From Leptolyngbya sp. CCY15150 (GTDB taxonomy: Bacteria > Cyanobacteriota > Cyanobacteriia > RECH01), in the NCBI RefSeq assembly GCF_016888135.1, contig NZ_JACSWB010000134.1:1-37459 (forward strand): a stretch of DNA of 37,459 nt. Direction: 5' to 3'. The position numbers and the translations under genes are program-made. The notes under the pieces are model-generated. The model did not search any database. It was not told the origin of the DNA and was given only the letters and a program-made list of their open reading frames with translations. Positions 23,500-34,400 of this stretch are shown piece after piece (the stretch's first letter is position 1; every line of letters begins with the position of its first letter).

Positions 23500-26400
23500 A
23501 TGTTGAATCCCATCGTCTACACCGAGAAAGTCGTCAGCGATTTTCTTCGCTACCAGCTCACCGCCTACCCCTTCGCCGACACCAATCTCTACGAGCAGAT
23601 GCGAAACCTGCTCAACCTAGAAACTACCCGCTCCACCCCCCTACTTAAAGGCCCCTACATCAGCCTTAGTCGAATCTTTCAGCAAGGAACCACCGTAGAC
23701 GATCTGATCCAATTGGGGATTTTCCATCCCTTCATGAAACAGCTAATCCCGTATCCCGCCGTCTACGGGCACCAAGAAACTGCCATTCGCGCCATCCACC
23801 AAGGCAAAACTACCCTCGTTTCCACCGGCACTGGCTCCGGCAAAACCGAGTGCTTTCTCTACCCCATCATTAGCCACTGCCTCAACCTGCGCGACCAAGG
23901 CGCACCTGACGGTATCGCCGCCGTCATCGTTTACCCGATGAACGCCCTAGCCGAAGACCAACTAGGCCGCCTCCGGGGGCTACTGGCGGGCACCGGCATC
24001 ACCTTCGGTATGTATGTCGGCAAAACCCCCGAGCAAACCTCCCAAGCCTCCGGCCTGCGCCTTAAACCTGGAACCTCCAGAGCCGACTACGAAGCAGCCA
24101 CCGCCCGCGCCCAGTGCGAAAAACGCCCTGACCCCGTCTTCCCCGCCGAAGAACGCGTCTCCCGCGAAGCCATGCGCGAAAAGCCTCCCCGCATTCTGCT
24201 CACCAACGTCAAACAGCTAGAGCTGTTGCTTACGCGCCAGCGGGATATCTCTCTCTTCGACAACGCCTCCCTAGACTTTCTCGTCTTCGACGAAGCCCAC
24301 ACCTTCAGCGGCGCAAATGGGGCAGAGACTGCCTGCCTGATCCGCCGCCTGCGCACCTTCTGTGGCAAATCCCCCACTGAAACCGTCTGTATTGCTACCT
24401 CCGCCACCATCGCCGACCCCAACACCCAGACAGGGCTAGCGGTAGCCCAGAACTTTGCTACCCGATTCTTTGGCGTGGCTAAAGACCAAGTGGCCCTAGT
24501 AGGCGAGCAATATCAAGATGATGTGTGGTCGCCCCAGCGCCACCTCCCCCAGCCACTCACCGCCGACCCCGCTACCCTGCTGCAATACGTCCTCGCCGCC
24601 GTTGAAAAAGATGACGCAGGCCCCTCCGTTAGCCACATCTACCGCCAAATTACCGGCGTCAGCCTCGATCCCCACCAGTGGGAAGACCAACTCTACGATG
24701 CACTAGCCGCCAACGAGCTGGTCTACCAACTCACCGTCGCCCTCCACAATCCCCGCCACCTCACCGACCTGCTGCGCCAGCTTGAGACCATTATTAATCG
24801 CCCCATTACCGAAGAAGAAGCGCTGATCTGGCTGGCCCTGGGGGCTGCCTCTCGCAAGGATGGACGCCCCCTGCTGCGCCCTGTGGTTCACGGCTTTGTA
24901 CGCGGTGTTGGCGGTGCTGTGGTTACCTTCCCAAAAGACCAAGATCGCCCTAAGCTGTGGCTCTCCGCCGAAGATACGGCAGGTACCAACCAGGACGATC
25001 TGTATCGGCTGCCGGTGTTGACCTGCAACACCTGCGGTCAGCACTACTTTTCCCACTGGGTGGCTGACCTTAAGCTCACCGACAAACATCCCTCTGGTGG
25101 CCAAGCCCATGGTGATAGCATCCTCTGGGAACCCCTTGCCGCAGAACTAGAGGGCGATCGCCTGCTTTTAGTCGATCGTCTAATCACCCAAGACGACACC
25201 GACGAAGACACAGCCCCCCGCAGCCATCCTCGTTCGACATCCCCCATTCATTTCTGTCGAGCCTGTGGCACCCTTCACTCTGAGACGGGCGATCGCTGCG
25301 GTAGCTGCGGCCGCAAGGGAAAATTAGTGCCGCTGCTGGCGGTGCGCCAAAACCCCAAGCATCCAGGAATGCTCGCGTCCTGTGTAGCCTGTCAGGCCGC
25401 AGGGCGCAGCTCCTTTGGACGCTACCGAGAACCTGCTCGCCCCATCCGAGCCACCACCGTCTCCGACGTGCATGTGCTGGCGCAGAATATGCTCCACCAT
25501 GCCGAGCGTCGACGGCTGCTAGTCTTTGCCGACAACCGCCAAGATGCAGCATTCCAGGCAGGCTGGATGCAAGACCACGCCCGCCGCTATCGCCTGCGCA
25601 GTCTGATGTACGACCAGATGAGCACTGGCTCCATCTCCATCGGTGATCTGACCGCCCGCCTTGATGTGCTGCTCGATGGTGATGACGACCTTAGCCGTTC
25701 CCTAATTCCAGAGGTGTGGCGAGTCCACCGCAAAGAGGCTGAAGGACTTAAACATGCCGAAGAGCGCAAGCGATTTTTGCGCATTCAGGTGCTGCGCGAA
25801 ATTACCACTGGGGTGAAACAGCGCATTGGCCTAGAGCCTTGGGGCCGCCTACACATTGACTATCGCGGCCTCACCACCGACTTGCCGTTTATCCAACACT
25901 GGGCACCCAGGTTGGGACTGCCCGCCGCCGACTTGGTGAATGGCATTGCGGCACTGCTGGATATTACTCGCCGCAATAATATTTTGCTAGATCGTGAAGG
26001 CCAAATTTTCTCTAAAAAATGGAAAGAAGGCGACTTTGAGATTCAGCGGGGCTACATGCCTATTTTGGTTGGCGTTCCTAGGGGGCTAAAACTCACCCGC
26101 GATGCCGCAGATAACACATCCCGCGTGCAGCAGTGGCTCAGCCCCAAGGGAGACACTGTGCCCCGCCAGGCCGCCCGCAGATGGGGTGTCTCTCCAGAAG
26201 ATATGGATGTCTTCTTTCAGGAGCTCTGGTATTGCTTGAAGGATGAGCTGAAACTGCTGGTGCCTAGTGTCTTAAAAAATGCCTGGAAGCAGACCCTTAA
26301 AGGGTGTGACGGGGTTTACCAACTTGATGCTGATAAGCTACGGATTACGCCTGGGCAGGGCGTTTACCGCTGCAATATTTGTCGCCGGGCCCACCCGCGG

Positions 26401-29244
26401 CCCACGCCGCGCATGGCCTGCATTACCTGGCGCTGTGATGGCACCATCGCCTTTGAGCCCGAGAGTGCTGACGATTATGACCTACGCGTGTTAGACGAGC
26501 AGTTTGAAATGCTGCGGCCCGAAGAACATTCAGCCCAAGTGCCCTACGAAACCCGCGATCGCATCGAGCGCATCTTCAAAGGCGACGGTGAACTGATCAA
26601 TGCCTTGGTCTGCACTCCCACCCTCGAAATGGGCATCGATATTGGCTCCCTAGATTCTGTCCTTATGCGCAACGTACCGCCGCTTCCGGCCAATTACTGG
26701 CAGCGTGCAGGCCGTGCGGGTCGTCGTCACCGCATGGCCGTCAACCTCACCTATGCCCGAGGGGCCAGCCACGATCGCTCCTATTTTGCTGATCCCCTGC
26801 GCCTCTTAGATGGGCTGATCGAACCCCCCAAGCTCAATCTCCGCAACACCCTGATGGTGGGTAAGCACGTGCGGGCAGCGGTGCTTACCACGCTACACCA
26901 GATGGCCCGCACCGGCCACAGCACCCCCCAGGGCGATCGCGACACCATTCAGACCATCCTAGAGACCTGCTTCCCCGGCCAGGTCAAAAACTACCTGTTT
27001 GATGACAGTGGTTTTGTGCGCTCCGAGCCTCTGGATGTCAGCAGCCTAACCGAGCTGATTCAAACCTATGCGATCGCCCTCTACAAGCATGTTGATCAAG
27101 TTTTTGTCCAGGCTTGGCCCGAAGGCGATGCCATGGCTGTCAAAGAAGATGAGCTCAAGCGCCACATTGTCTCCATGGGCGATGAGCTAGCCAATGTCAT
27201 TCTGACCCTGTGGAAACGCCTGCAGTGGGCTATGGGGCAGCTCCGGCGGCTCAGTGAAGAACGCATCCTCAAGGGGGCACTCGATCCGGAAGATGATGCC
27301 TTGTTTCGCCGCTGCGATCGCCTAGTTAAACGCCTCAAAGGGCAGACCTTGAGAAAGGGCAGCGATGCTGAAGGGGTTGACGACACCATCACCTACAGCG
27401 TTCTCGCTGCCGAGGGTTTTCTCCCCGGCTACGGTCTTGATGGCGGTCATATTCAGGGGACAGCCCAAATGCCCCGCAGCATCACCTGGATGTCAGACTT
27501 TGACCTGCCCCGTCCACCCAGTGTAGCCCTGCGGGAATACGTCCCTGGCAATTTGATCTACGCCAACGGCCAGCGCTTTGTGCCCCGCTACTTCCACCTA
27601 GAACCCGAAGATCCTACCTACTTCCAAGTCGATATTGCCAGCGAAGCCATTAAGGAAATCGGCAGCGGGCAGCAGCTCTCGTCCAGTTTATCTTCAGCGT
27701 CCATCAAAGCCGTCCCCATGTGCGATGTGGATCTGTCCCACCAGTCCAACATCTCCGATGAAGAAGACAACCGCTTCCAAATGCCGGTCACCATCCTGGG
27801 CTATGAGCAAGGGCGGCACAGCGGCGGTAGCGCCTTTCAGTGGAAAGACCAAACGGTTCAACTACGCCGAGGGGTTCATCTACGATTAGTCAACGTTGGT
27901 CCTGCTAACCTGGTACGCACCGGAGACCTAGGCTATACCGTCTGCGTGGTTTGTGGCCGCAGCCGATCTCCCTTCACCTCAGACCATGATCTAGAGCTGT
28001 TCAAAACCGATCATGAAAACCGCTGCCGCACCAAAATTGAGCCTGTAGGCTTTTTCGCCGATGTTATTGCCGATGCTCTCAGTCTTCAGGACTGCGAAAA
28101 CCGTGAAGTGGCCTACAGCGTGATGGAAGCCCTTCGCCATGGAGCCAGCAACGTTTTAGAAATGGAGCTAGAAGACCTCCAAATCCTCACCATCGGTCAT
28201 TCCGGCAGTGAGCAGGTAGACGTGTTGCTCTACGACCCTATGCCAGGTGGTTCGGGATTGCTAGAGCAACTGTTGGCTAAGTGGACAGCGGTGGTTGAAG
28301 CGGCCATCTTAGTGGTCAGTGATTGCACATCTCGCTGCCAAACCGCCTGCATCGACTGCCTGTTTAACTTCCGCAATGCTTACTACCACAGACACCTTAA
28401 TCGGCATACAGCGCTGAAAAAACTGCTGCAGTGGGAAGATATCCTCACCCAAAGCCACCCCATCCCAGCCAACCTGCCCAGGCATGAAGAGGATGATGAG
28501 CACCGTCCGGTCAACCATGCTGAGGCGTTGCTCCAGACCATGCTGAGACGAGCTGGTTTTCCCGACCCCATCCCCCAGCACAGCATTGACTTGGGCAGAC
28601 CTTTGGGCACCACTATCCCAGATTTTTTCTACCCCGATCCCACCGGTATCAAGGAAGGCGTCTGTATTTATCTCGATGGTATGAGCCGCTCTCTCCACGG
28701 CAATGCGGATCGCCAGGCCAAAGACCAAGCCATCCGCGATGAGCTGAGCAACGAAGGCTATGAAGTGATGGCTATTCCCGCAGGTGATTTAGACGATCGC
28801 GATCGCATGGCAAAATATTTCTTTCGCCTAGGCAGAATTTTATTAGACAGGCCCAAGGCTGATGCCATTCGCAATTCGTCAGATTGGTTTGTTACCCAAC
28901 CGGAGGTTTCTACCCCTGCTGCATCCCCCTCAGACGGTTCAGGCAATACTGACTTACAAGAAACCCTTGAACTCTTTGAACCTGAGTGGAGATCCTTGAT
29001 CAAAGCCCTGGCTCAGCACGGTGATATTCAAGTCGATAGTGGCAGCGATGTGGAAGTCAATGGTCAAGTTGTCGGCACTTATACGGCCCAAATCTGTCGA
29101 GGCACTGCTCTCATTTACCTGGTCGATGCCAGAGCTGACGATGGAGACGATCTGCGATCGGCCCTAGCTGCCCAAGGCAAATCAGTTCTCACCATTAACC
29201 CCACAAGCCCTCAGTCCATAGACACCATCCTCCAGGCGCTGTAG
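23500..29244 (+). CDS. DEAH-box helicase with DUF1998 and C-terminal nuclease-like domain (DrmA/DrmB- or DruE-like)
   Basis: A 1914-residue protein. The SF2 motor has STGTGSGKTE (Lys115), DEAH (264-267), a SAT motif, LVCTPTLEMGIDIGSLD and QRAGRAGRR. Zinc-binding pairs occur at CNTCGQHYF, CRACGTLHS...CGSCGRK and CNICRRAHP. A DUF1998 module follows, with LLYDPMPGGSGLLEQL and the cysteine cluster CTSRCQTACIDCLFNFRNAY. After that, PDFFYPD, VCIYLDG and KDQAIRDELSNEGYEVMAI follow the order of Vsr-like (DUF559/MTES_1575) nucleases, then comes a 120-residue tail. In classical DISARM the helicase (DrmA) and DUF1998 (DrmB) are separate; here they are one chain, as in Druantia DruE or MrfA-type proteins. 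Inference: the principal DNA-translocating effector of the island. The next gene starts 8 bases downstream. Confidence 0.82.
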   Translation: MLNPIVYTEKVVSDFLRYQLTAYPFADTNLYEQMRNLLNLETTRSTPLLKGPYISLSRIFQQGTTVDDLIQLGIFHPFMKQLIPYPAVYGHQETAIRAIHQGKTTLVSTGTGSGKTECFLYPIISHCLNLRDQGAPDGIAAVIVYPMNALAEDQLGRLRGLLAGTGITFGMYVGKTPEQTSQASGLRLKPGTSRADYEAATARAQCEKRPDPVFPAEERVSREAMREKPPRILLTNVKQLELLLTRQRDISLFDNASLDFLVFDEAHTFSGANGAETACLIRRLRTFCGKSPTETVCIATSATIADPNTQTGLAVAQNFATRFFGVAKDQVALVGEQYQDDVWSPQRHLPQPLTADPATLLQYVLAAVEKDDAGPSVSHIYRQITGVSLDPHQWEDQLYDALAANELVYQLTVALHNPRHLTDLLRQLETIINRPITEEEALIWLALGAASRKDGRPLLRPVVHGFVRGVGGAVVTFPKDQDRPKLWLSAEDTAGTNQDDLYRLPVLTCNTCGQHYFSHWVADLKLTDKHPSGGQAHGDSILWEPLAAELEGDRLLLVDRLITQDDTDEDTAPRSHPRSTSPIHFCRACGTLHSETGDRCGSCGRKGKLVPLLAVRQNPKHPGMLASCVACQAAGRSSFGRYREPARPIRATTVSDVHVLAQNMLHHAERRRLLVFADNRQDAAFQAGWMQDHARRYRLRSLMYDQMSTGSISIGDLTARLDVLLDGDDDLSRSLIPEVWRVHRKEAEGLKHAEERKRFLRIQVLREITTGVKQRIGLEPWGRLHIDYRGLTTDLPFIQHWAPRLGLPAADLVNGIAALLDITRRNNILLDREGQIFSKKWKEGDFEIQRGYMPILVGVPRGLKLTRDAADNTSRVQQWLSPKGDTVPRQAARRWGVSPEDMDVFFQELWYCLKDELKLLVPSVLKNAWKQTLKGCDGVYQLDADKLRITPGQGVYRCNICRRAHPRPTPRMACITWRCDGTIAFEPESADDYDLRVLDEQFEMLRPEEHSAQVPYETRDRIERIFKGDGELINALVCTPTLEMGIDIGSLDSVLMRNVPPLPANYWQRAGRAGRRHRMAVNLTYARGASHDRSYFADPLRLLDGLIEPPKLNLRNTLMVGKHVRAAVLTTLHQMARTGHSTPQGDRDTIQTILETCFPGQVKNYLFDDSGFVRSEPLDVSSLTELIQTYAIALYKHVDQVFVQAWPEGDAMAVKEDELKRHIVSMGDELANVILTLWKRLQWAMGQLRRLSEERILKGALDPEDDALFRRCDRLVKRLKGQTLRKGSDAEGVDDTITYSVLAAEGFLPGYGLDGGHIQGTAQMPRSITWMSDFDLPRPPSVALREYVPGNLIYANGQRFVPRYFHLEPEDPTYFQVDIASEAIKEIGSGQQLSSSLSSASIKAVPMCDVDLSHQSNISDEEDNRFQMPVTILGYEQGRHSGGSAFQWKDQTVQLRRGVHLRLVNVGPANLVRTGDLGYTVCVVCGRSRSPFTSDHDLELFKTDHENRCRTKIEPVGFFADVIADALSLQDCENREVAYSVMEALRHGASNVLEMELEDLQILTIGHSGSEQVDVLLYDPMPGGSGLLEQLLAKWTAVVEAAILVVSDCTSRCQTACIDCLFNFRNAYYHRHLNRHTALKKLLQWEDILTQSHPIPANLPRHEEDDEHRPVNHAEALLQTMLRRAGFPDPIPQHSIDLGRPLGTTIPDFFYPDPTGIKEGVCIYLDGMSRSLHGNADRQAKDQAIRDELSNEGYEVMAIPAGDLDDRDRMAKYFFRLGRILLDRPKADAIRNSSDWFVTQPEVSTPAASPSDGSGNTDLQETLELFEPEWRSLIKALAQHGDIQVDSGSDVEVNGQVVGTYTAQICRGTALIYLVDARADDGDDLRSALAAQGKSVLTINPTSPQSIDTILQAL

Positions 29245-29252
29245 GCAACCCT

Positions 29253-31292
29253 ATGAATGTACTGATCTGTAAATCGCTATTTCAATCCCTAGTTAGCTTG
29301 AGTGGCACAGAAGTCAAACGGGCCAACGACTTTATTCTCAAATTTCAGGACAACCCGGCCCAGCCCAGCCTCAGTTTGGAGCGCATTACCAAAACCAAAA
29401 ACGATAACCTCTGGTCAGCGCGCATTACTCAGGATTTGCGGGCAGTTATTTACAAAGATGGTGATACCTGGGCACTGCTCCATGCTGGACACCATGACGC
29501 TGCCTACCACTGGGCCAGCAACCGCAACGTTGAGCTGAACAACAAAACGGGAGCCCTACAGATCGTCGAAGTCGTTGAGTCCGTCGAAGAAATCGTCCCC
29601 AGGCGAGAATCTTGGCAGGTTGGTTTGTTTGATGCCTTCGAAGACGATTACTTGCTGAGCTTGGGAGTGCCCAATGACTGGCTGCCCGTGCTGCGGCAGC
29701 TGATCACCGCCGATGACCTGCTCAACATCATTGAGAGACTGCCCGAAGAAGTCTCCGAACGGCTGCTGCAACTGGCATCAGGGGAACTGGTGGCTCCCCC
29801 GGTTACACCCACCTCCAAGGCTGTGGCTGAGAATGCCGACACCCAGCGCCGCTTTATTACCGTGAAAAGCCAGGGCGAACTGGAGAAAATGCTTCAGGCC
29901 CCGCTAGCCACCTGGATTGGGTTTCTCCATCCCTCCCAGCGGCGGCTGGTGATCGGACATTTTAATGGCCCTGTCAAGGTCACGGGTTCTGCAGGCACAG
30001 GCAAAACTGTCGTCGCCCTCCATCGAGCCCGGCACCTAGCCCGCCAAGGCAAAAAGGTACTCTTGACGACCTTCGTTAACACCCTGTGCGACAACCTAAA
30101 GCATAATCTCCAACTCCTCTGTACCCCAGAAGAGTTGGACAATATCACGGTCACCTCCGTAGCCAGTCAAGCCAGTTCCGTCTTGGGCAAAGCCAAACAG
30201 GGCTGTCGTGCCATCAGTGATAGCGACGTCAAACCTCTTCTGGAACTCTACAGATTGCCCTCTTGCCCCCTTGATATTGCGTCCATCTGGCAGGAGTGGC
30301 GCTTAGTCATTCAGCCCCACGGCATTCTCACCTGGGATGAATACCGTTCTGTCAGCCGAAAAGGACGCGGCACGTCCCTCACCGTGCGCGATCGCCGCCA
30401 GGTCTGGCAGGTGCTCGAAAAAGTTCTCGCTCACCTCGATCACGAGCACAAAGCCGATTGGGGCCACTATTTCCGCCAGGCTAGCGATGTTCTAGTTGCC
30501 GGGCTGGTTAACCAGGGCTATGACGCCGTGATTGTCGATGAAGTCCAAGACCTCCGTCCCCAAGAGCTCAGATTCCTTGCTACCCTAGCTGGCGATGGCC
30601 CCAACCGCTTCATGATGGTAGGCGATGGGGGGCAGCGTATTTATCAAGGTAAATTTTCCCTCAAGTCTTTAGGTATTAATGTTCAGGGGCGATCGCGCAC
30701 GCTCAAGATCAACTACCGCACCACTGAGCAAATTCGCCGCTTTGCCGACCGCATTACAGACCTCGAAAGCGATGACTTAGACGGTAGCCGCGAAACCCGC
30801 AAGGGCACCGTCAGCCTACTTCAAGGCCCAGAACCTATTCTCACCGCCTTTGATAGCTCTGAGCAGCAAGCCCAATTCGTTGCCAAAGAAGTCCTAAACC
30901 TAACTGAACGAGGCCTTTTGCTATCTGAAATAGGCATATTCGCTAGAACTCGCTATCTTCTATCTCCAGTTCAAGAGCATTTACAGAGCCTGCAGATTCC
31001 TTACACCCATCTAAACAGTCAAGACAACGAGTCAGACCTTGGCGTCCGCCTAGGCACCATGCATCGTGCTAAAGGACTAGAGTTTAAAGCAGTCTTCGCC
31101 ATCGATCTTTCAGATAACATTTTGCCGCTCCCTAAAGCACTTTTGGAAGCCTCCGATGACGAGGTCAAAGCAGAATCTATCGAACTGGAACGGCATTTAC
31201 TTTACGTCACCATCACCCGCGCCCGCGACTTTGTCTACCTGTGCTGGCAAGGAAATCCCACACAATTTCTGGTGTTGCCCAATGTCAAATGA
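29253..31292 (+). CDS. RelE/ParE-like domain fused to UvrD-type SF1 helicase
   Basis: A 679-residue protein starting 8 bases after the preceding stop. Residues 1-100 follow the RelE/HigB toxin fold pattern (NDNLWSARITQDLRAVIYKD, then LLHAGHHDAAYHWASNR). The rest is a UvrD/PcrA-like motor: GSAGTGKTVVALHRA (Lys251), VIVDEVQDL, VGDGGQRIYQ, the helicase segment KINYRTTEQIRRFA, and LGTMHRAKGLEFKAVF. Proteins with this toxin-like head on a UvrD motor are a recurrent architecture. The head may bind the ribosome or RNA, or may serve as an interaction module; the residues do not decide. UvrD is not a core DISARM component, so this is an accessory of the island or a replacement for the missing DrmC. 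The 3' end faces the STAND gene. Confidence 0.85.
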   Translation: MNVLICKSLFQSLVSLSGTEVKRANDFILKFQDNPAQPSLSLERITKTKNDNLWSARITQDLRAVIYKDGDTWALLHAGHHDAAYHWASNRNVELNNKTGALQIVEVVESVEEIVPRRESWQVGLFDAFEDDYLLSLGVPNDWLPVLRQLITADDLLNIIERLPEEVSERLLQLASGELVAPPVTPTSKAVAENADTQRRFITVKSQGELEKMLQAPLATWIGFLHPSQRRLVIGHFNGPVKVTGSAGTGKTVVALHRARHLARQGKKVLLTTFVNTLCDNLKHNLQLLCTPEELDNITVTSVASQASSVLGKAKQGCRAISDSDVKPLLELYRLPSCPLDIASIWQEWRLVIQPHGILTWDEYRSVSRKGRGTSLTVRDRRQVWQVLEKVLAHLDHEHKADWGHYFRQASDVLVAGLVNQGYDAVIVDEVQDLRPQELRFLATLAGDGPNRFMMVGDGGQRIYQGKFSLKSLGINVQGRSRTLKINYRTTEQIRRFADRITDLESDDLDGSRETRKGTVSLLQGPEPILTAFDSSEQQAQFVAKEVLNLTERGLLLSEIGIFARTRYLLSPVQEHLQSLQIPYTHLNSQDNESDLGVRLGTMHRAKGLEFKAVFAIDLSDNILPLPKALLEASDDEVKAESIELERHLLYVTITRARDFVYLCWQGNPTQFLVLPNVK

Positions 31293-31344
31293 CACAGCGT
31301 TGAGGGAAGCCATCATGAACGGTTCTCATTGCGCCAGCCACAAC

Positions 31345-31376
31345 ATTGTCAAGAATAGGTATTGTCAAGAATAGGT
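31345..31376. repeat. Perfect 16-base tandem duplication
   Basis: ATTGTCAAGAATAGGT occurs twice, head to tail, in the 167-base space between the convergent helicase and STAND genes. No hairpin terminator was recognised there. Confidence 0.9.
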
Positions 31377-31459
31377 GCTGATGGCTTTATGTGAGGCGAT
31401 AGTTACAGAACTTACCGCCTATTGAATTCAACCTACCCCACATCAATCAAGGTGCAGGA

Positions 31460-34400
31460 CTACTCATTGCCGCCGAAAAGACCGACTTCATAGGTGCCGG
31501 AGAGTGAGTCACTAGAGATTAGCCAGTGTTGGTGAGGTTCTGGAGTTAGACTACTGCTGTTTGGTTGGTGTCTGTCTGCAGTAGAGATAAAGTGAGCTTG
31601 GATAAAAGCAGTGAGTGGACTGAGATCGGCTAAGGATTGGGTGGTGTCAGGTTCATAGCCATCACAAATATCCCGGCGTCCTTCCATGTTGGGATTGTTG
31701 CGAATATAGTCTATGCCGACCCAATCACAAGCATATTGCATCCAAACATTAATATCAAGCGGATACAGCTTCACGCTGCTGTCCAAACTGCCGGTTGCGA
31801 GGGTTTGCCCATCGGGAGAAAAGGCGATTGTAAAAACCTCAGACTGATGGTCGTTGAGGGAGATAATCAGAGTGCCATCGTTGACCCGCCACAGCTTCAC
31901 GGTGCTGTCGCGACCGCCGGAGGCGAGGGTCTGCCCATCGGGCGAAAAGACGATTGTCCAAACTTCATTCTGATGGTCATCGAGGGAGGTGATCAGTTGC
32001 CCATCGCTGACCTGCCATAGCTTCACGGTGCTGTCGCCACTGCCGGAGGCGAGGGTTTGCCCATCGGGCGAAAAGGCGAGGGTAAGAACCGCAGACTGAT
32101 GGTCATCGAGGGAGGTGATCAGAGCGCCATCGCTCACCCGCCATAGCTTCACGGTCCTGTCGAAACTGCCGGAGACGAGGGTCTGCCCATCGGGAGAAAA
32201 CGCGATTGTCCTAACCTCATTCTGATGGTCGTCGAGGGAGGTGATCAGTTGCCCATCGCTCACCCGCCACAGCTTCACGGTCCTGTCGCTACTGCCGGAG
32301 GCAAGGGTCTGCCCATCGGGAGAAAAGACGATTGTCCAAACCTGATCCTGATGGTCATCGAGGGAGGTAATGAGCGCGCCATCGTTGACCCGCCATAGCT
32401 TCACGGTGCTGTCCACATTACCGGTTGCGAGGGTCTGCCCATCGGGAGAAAACGCGAGGGTAAGAACCCCATCCTGATGGGCATCGAGGGAGGTAATGAG
32501 TGCGCCATCGCTGACCCGCCACAGCTTCACGGTGCTGTCGCCACTGCCGGTTGCGAGGGTCTGCCCATCGGGAGAAAACGCGAGGGTCGCAACCGCATTT
32601 TGATGGTCGTCGAGGTCGTAAAAATCTCGCCAATCCTGATGTAGACTGTCATAAAAATTACCAAGGCTGGATGCTGGCATTTCATAGCTGGGCAAGCTAT
32701 TGGTCACCGCATGGGCTGCCATTGTGGTGAGCAAGGCCTCAAATTCCTGCCCATCTCTGGCCAGGACGTTACTACTTTCGAGCAGAGTGAGCGCCCGTTG
32801 GTATTCAGATGCTTCCTGACTGCGTTGGGCCTCCTGGGTTTTCAGCCAGGAAAATCCCCCGAACCCCGAACTGATCACCAAACCAGCACTCAGCACCCCC
32901 GTCAACCGCTGCCGCTGCCGCCGCTTCTCCCGCTCTCGCTCCAGTACCGCCTGCTGCTCTGCCTGCTCCAACTCCACCGACGCCTGCAAAAATGCCTGCT
33001 GCTGGGGCGACAGCAATTCCGCCTTCTCGTCATGAAACTCTTTCAGCAGGTCTAGCTTCGGGCTACGCCATAAACTGCCCGCTGGTCGCTGCAGGTCATT
33101 CCACTCCTTGATGGCGGCATCCAACTGCCGCAAAAAGCGTAGATCCTCGCGGTGCTTATCCACCCACCCTTGCAATAGCCGCCAGTGCTCCAACAGCGCC
33201 TCATGGGTCAATTCCACCTGCACCGTCGCATCCTTTTTGTTCCCCCATACGGTAATCAACCGCTGCCGGGTAAACACCTGCAACACCTGATCCAGCACCG
33301 TGGAATCATGCCGCTTTTGCAAGTCATCGCGCTGCACTCGCCGCCGCGTATCTCGGCTGCCTTCCCCCAACTGCACCAACTCCAAAAAGACCCACTTCGC
33401 CACCGTGCGATGGGTGTCGGACGGCAGCGCATTGAAATGATCATCCGCTGTCTGCGCCAACGCCCCACTAATGCCACCCAACTGCGTCAGCGCTTGGGCA
33501 GGCGGAACATCCCGTGCCGCATAGTCCCAAATTTTCCGCAAGGCAAATTGCAACAGCGGCAATGCCCCCTCCCGGTCAATCGCCTGCTCCAACAAGCGAT
33601 CCACTGTTGATTCATCCAGCGCATAGCCCGCATCCTTCGCCGGAAAGCTAATGGCCTCCCGCAGTTCCTCTCGGTTCATCATCGGCACCAACATCCCCTG
33701 CCGAGAGAACAGGTCATTGAGGTCGGTATGGCGCTGGGTTTCCTTCAAAAAATCACTGCGCAACGTCACCACCACCGACAGTTGCCGTGACGGATGCTGA
33801 GAGGCATAGAGCAAATTTTCAACCAATGCCGTCTGCTGCTGCCGATCCTTACATAGCGAGTACAGTTCCTCAAACTGGTCGATAATCAACACCAGCGGTG
33901 CTTTCAGATAAGGATGCAACACATTCACGACTTTCTGCAGACAATCGTAGGTGTCACCTTTGGGTTGCCCCAACTGAGCCACCAGTTCATCTAAATGCTT
34001 GAGCATGCGGCGATTTCCTTGAGCCACCACCTGCAGCGTATGGGCAAGATTCTGCAGGGGATCGGCTCCTGGCGTGAACACCGCCACCTGCACCGTGCCC
34101 TCATGCTCCTGGAAGCGCAACTGCCGCAGCTCTGGAATCAACCCTGCCCGCACCAGCGATGACTTGCCCGCACCCGACGGCGCATAGACACAGAGAAACC
34201 GAGCCTGCCCGGTGGTCTTGTAGAACGACAGCAACTGGTCAGACAATAGCGACACCAAGCGATCGCGCCCAAAATATTGACGGTAGTTAGCTTCAGTGAA
34301 GCTGGCTAATCCCACATAGGGATTATGGTCGGGATCTGGACGTACCGCCTGGTGGAGTTCTTGAACCTTCTGGCTAAAATCCAGAACCAGTTTGCCACTG

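Noticed and set aside
31637-32020. + strand frame antisense to the WD40 blades
   Set aside because: The periodic open frame results from the 126-base repeats on the other strand. It has no start signals and no family.
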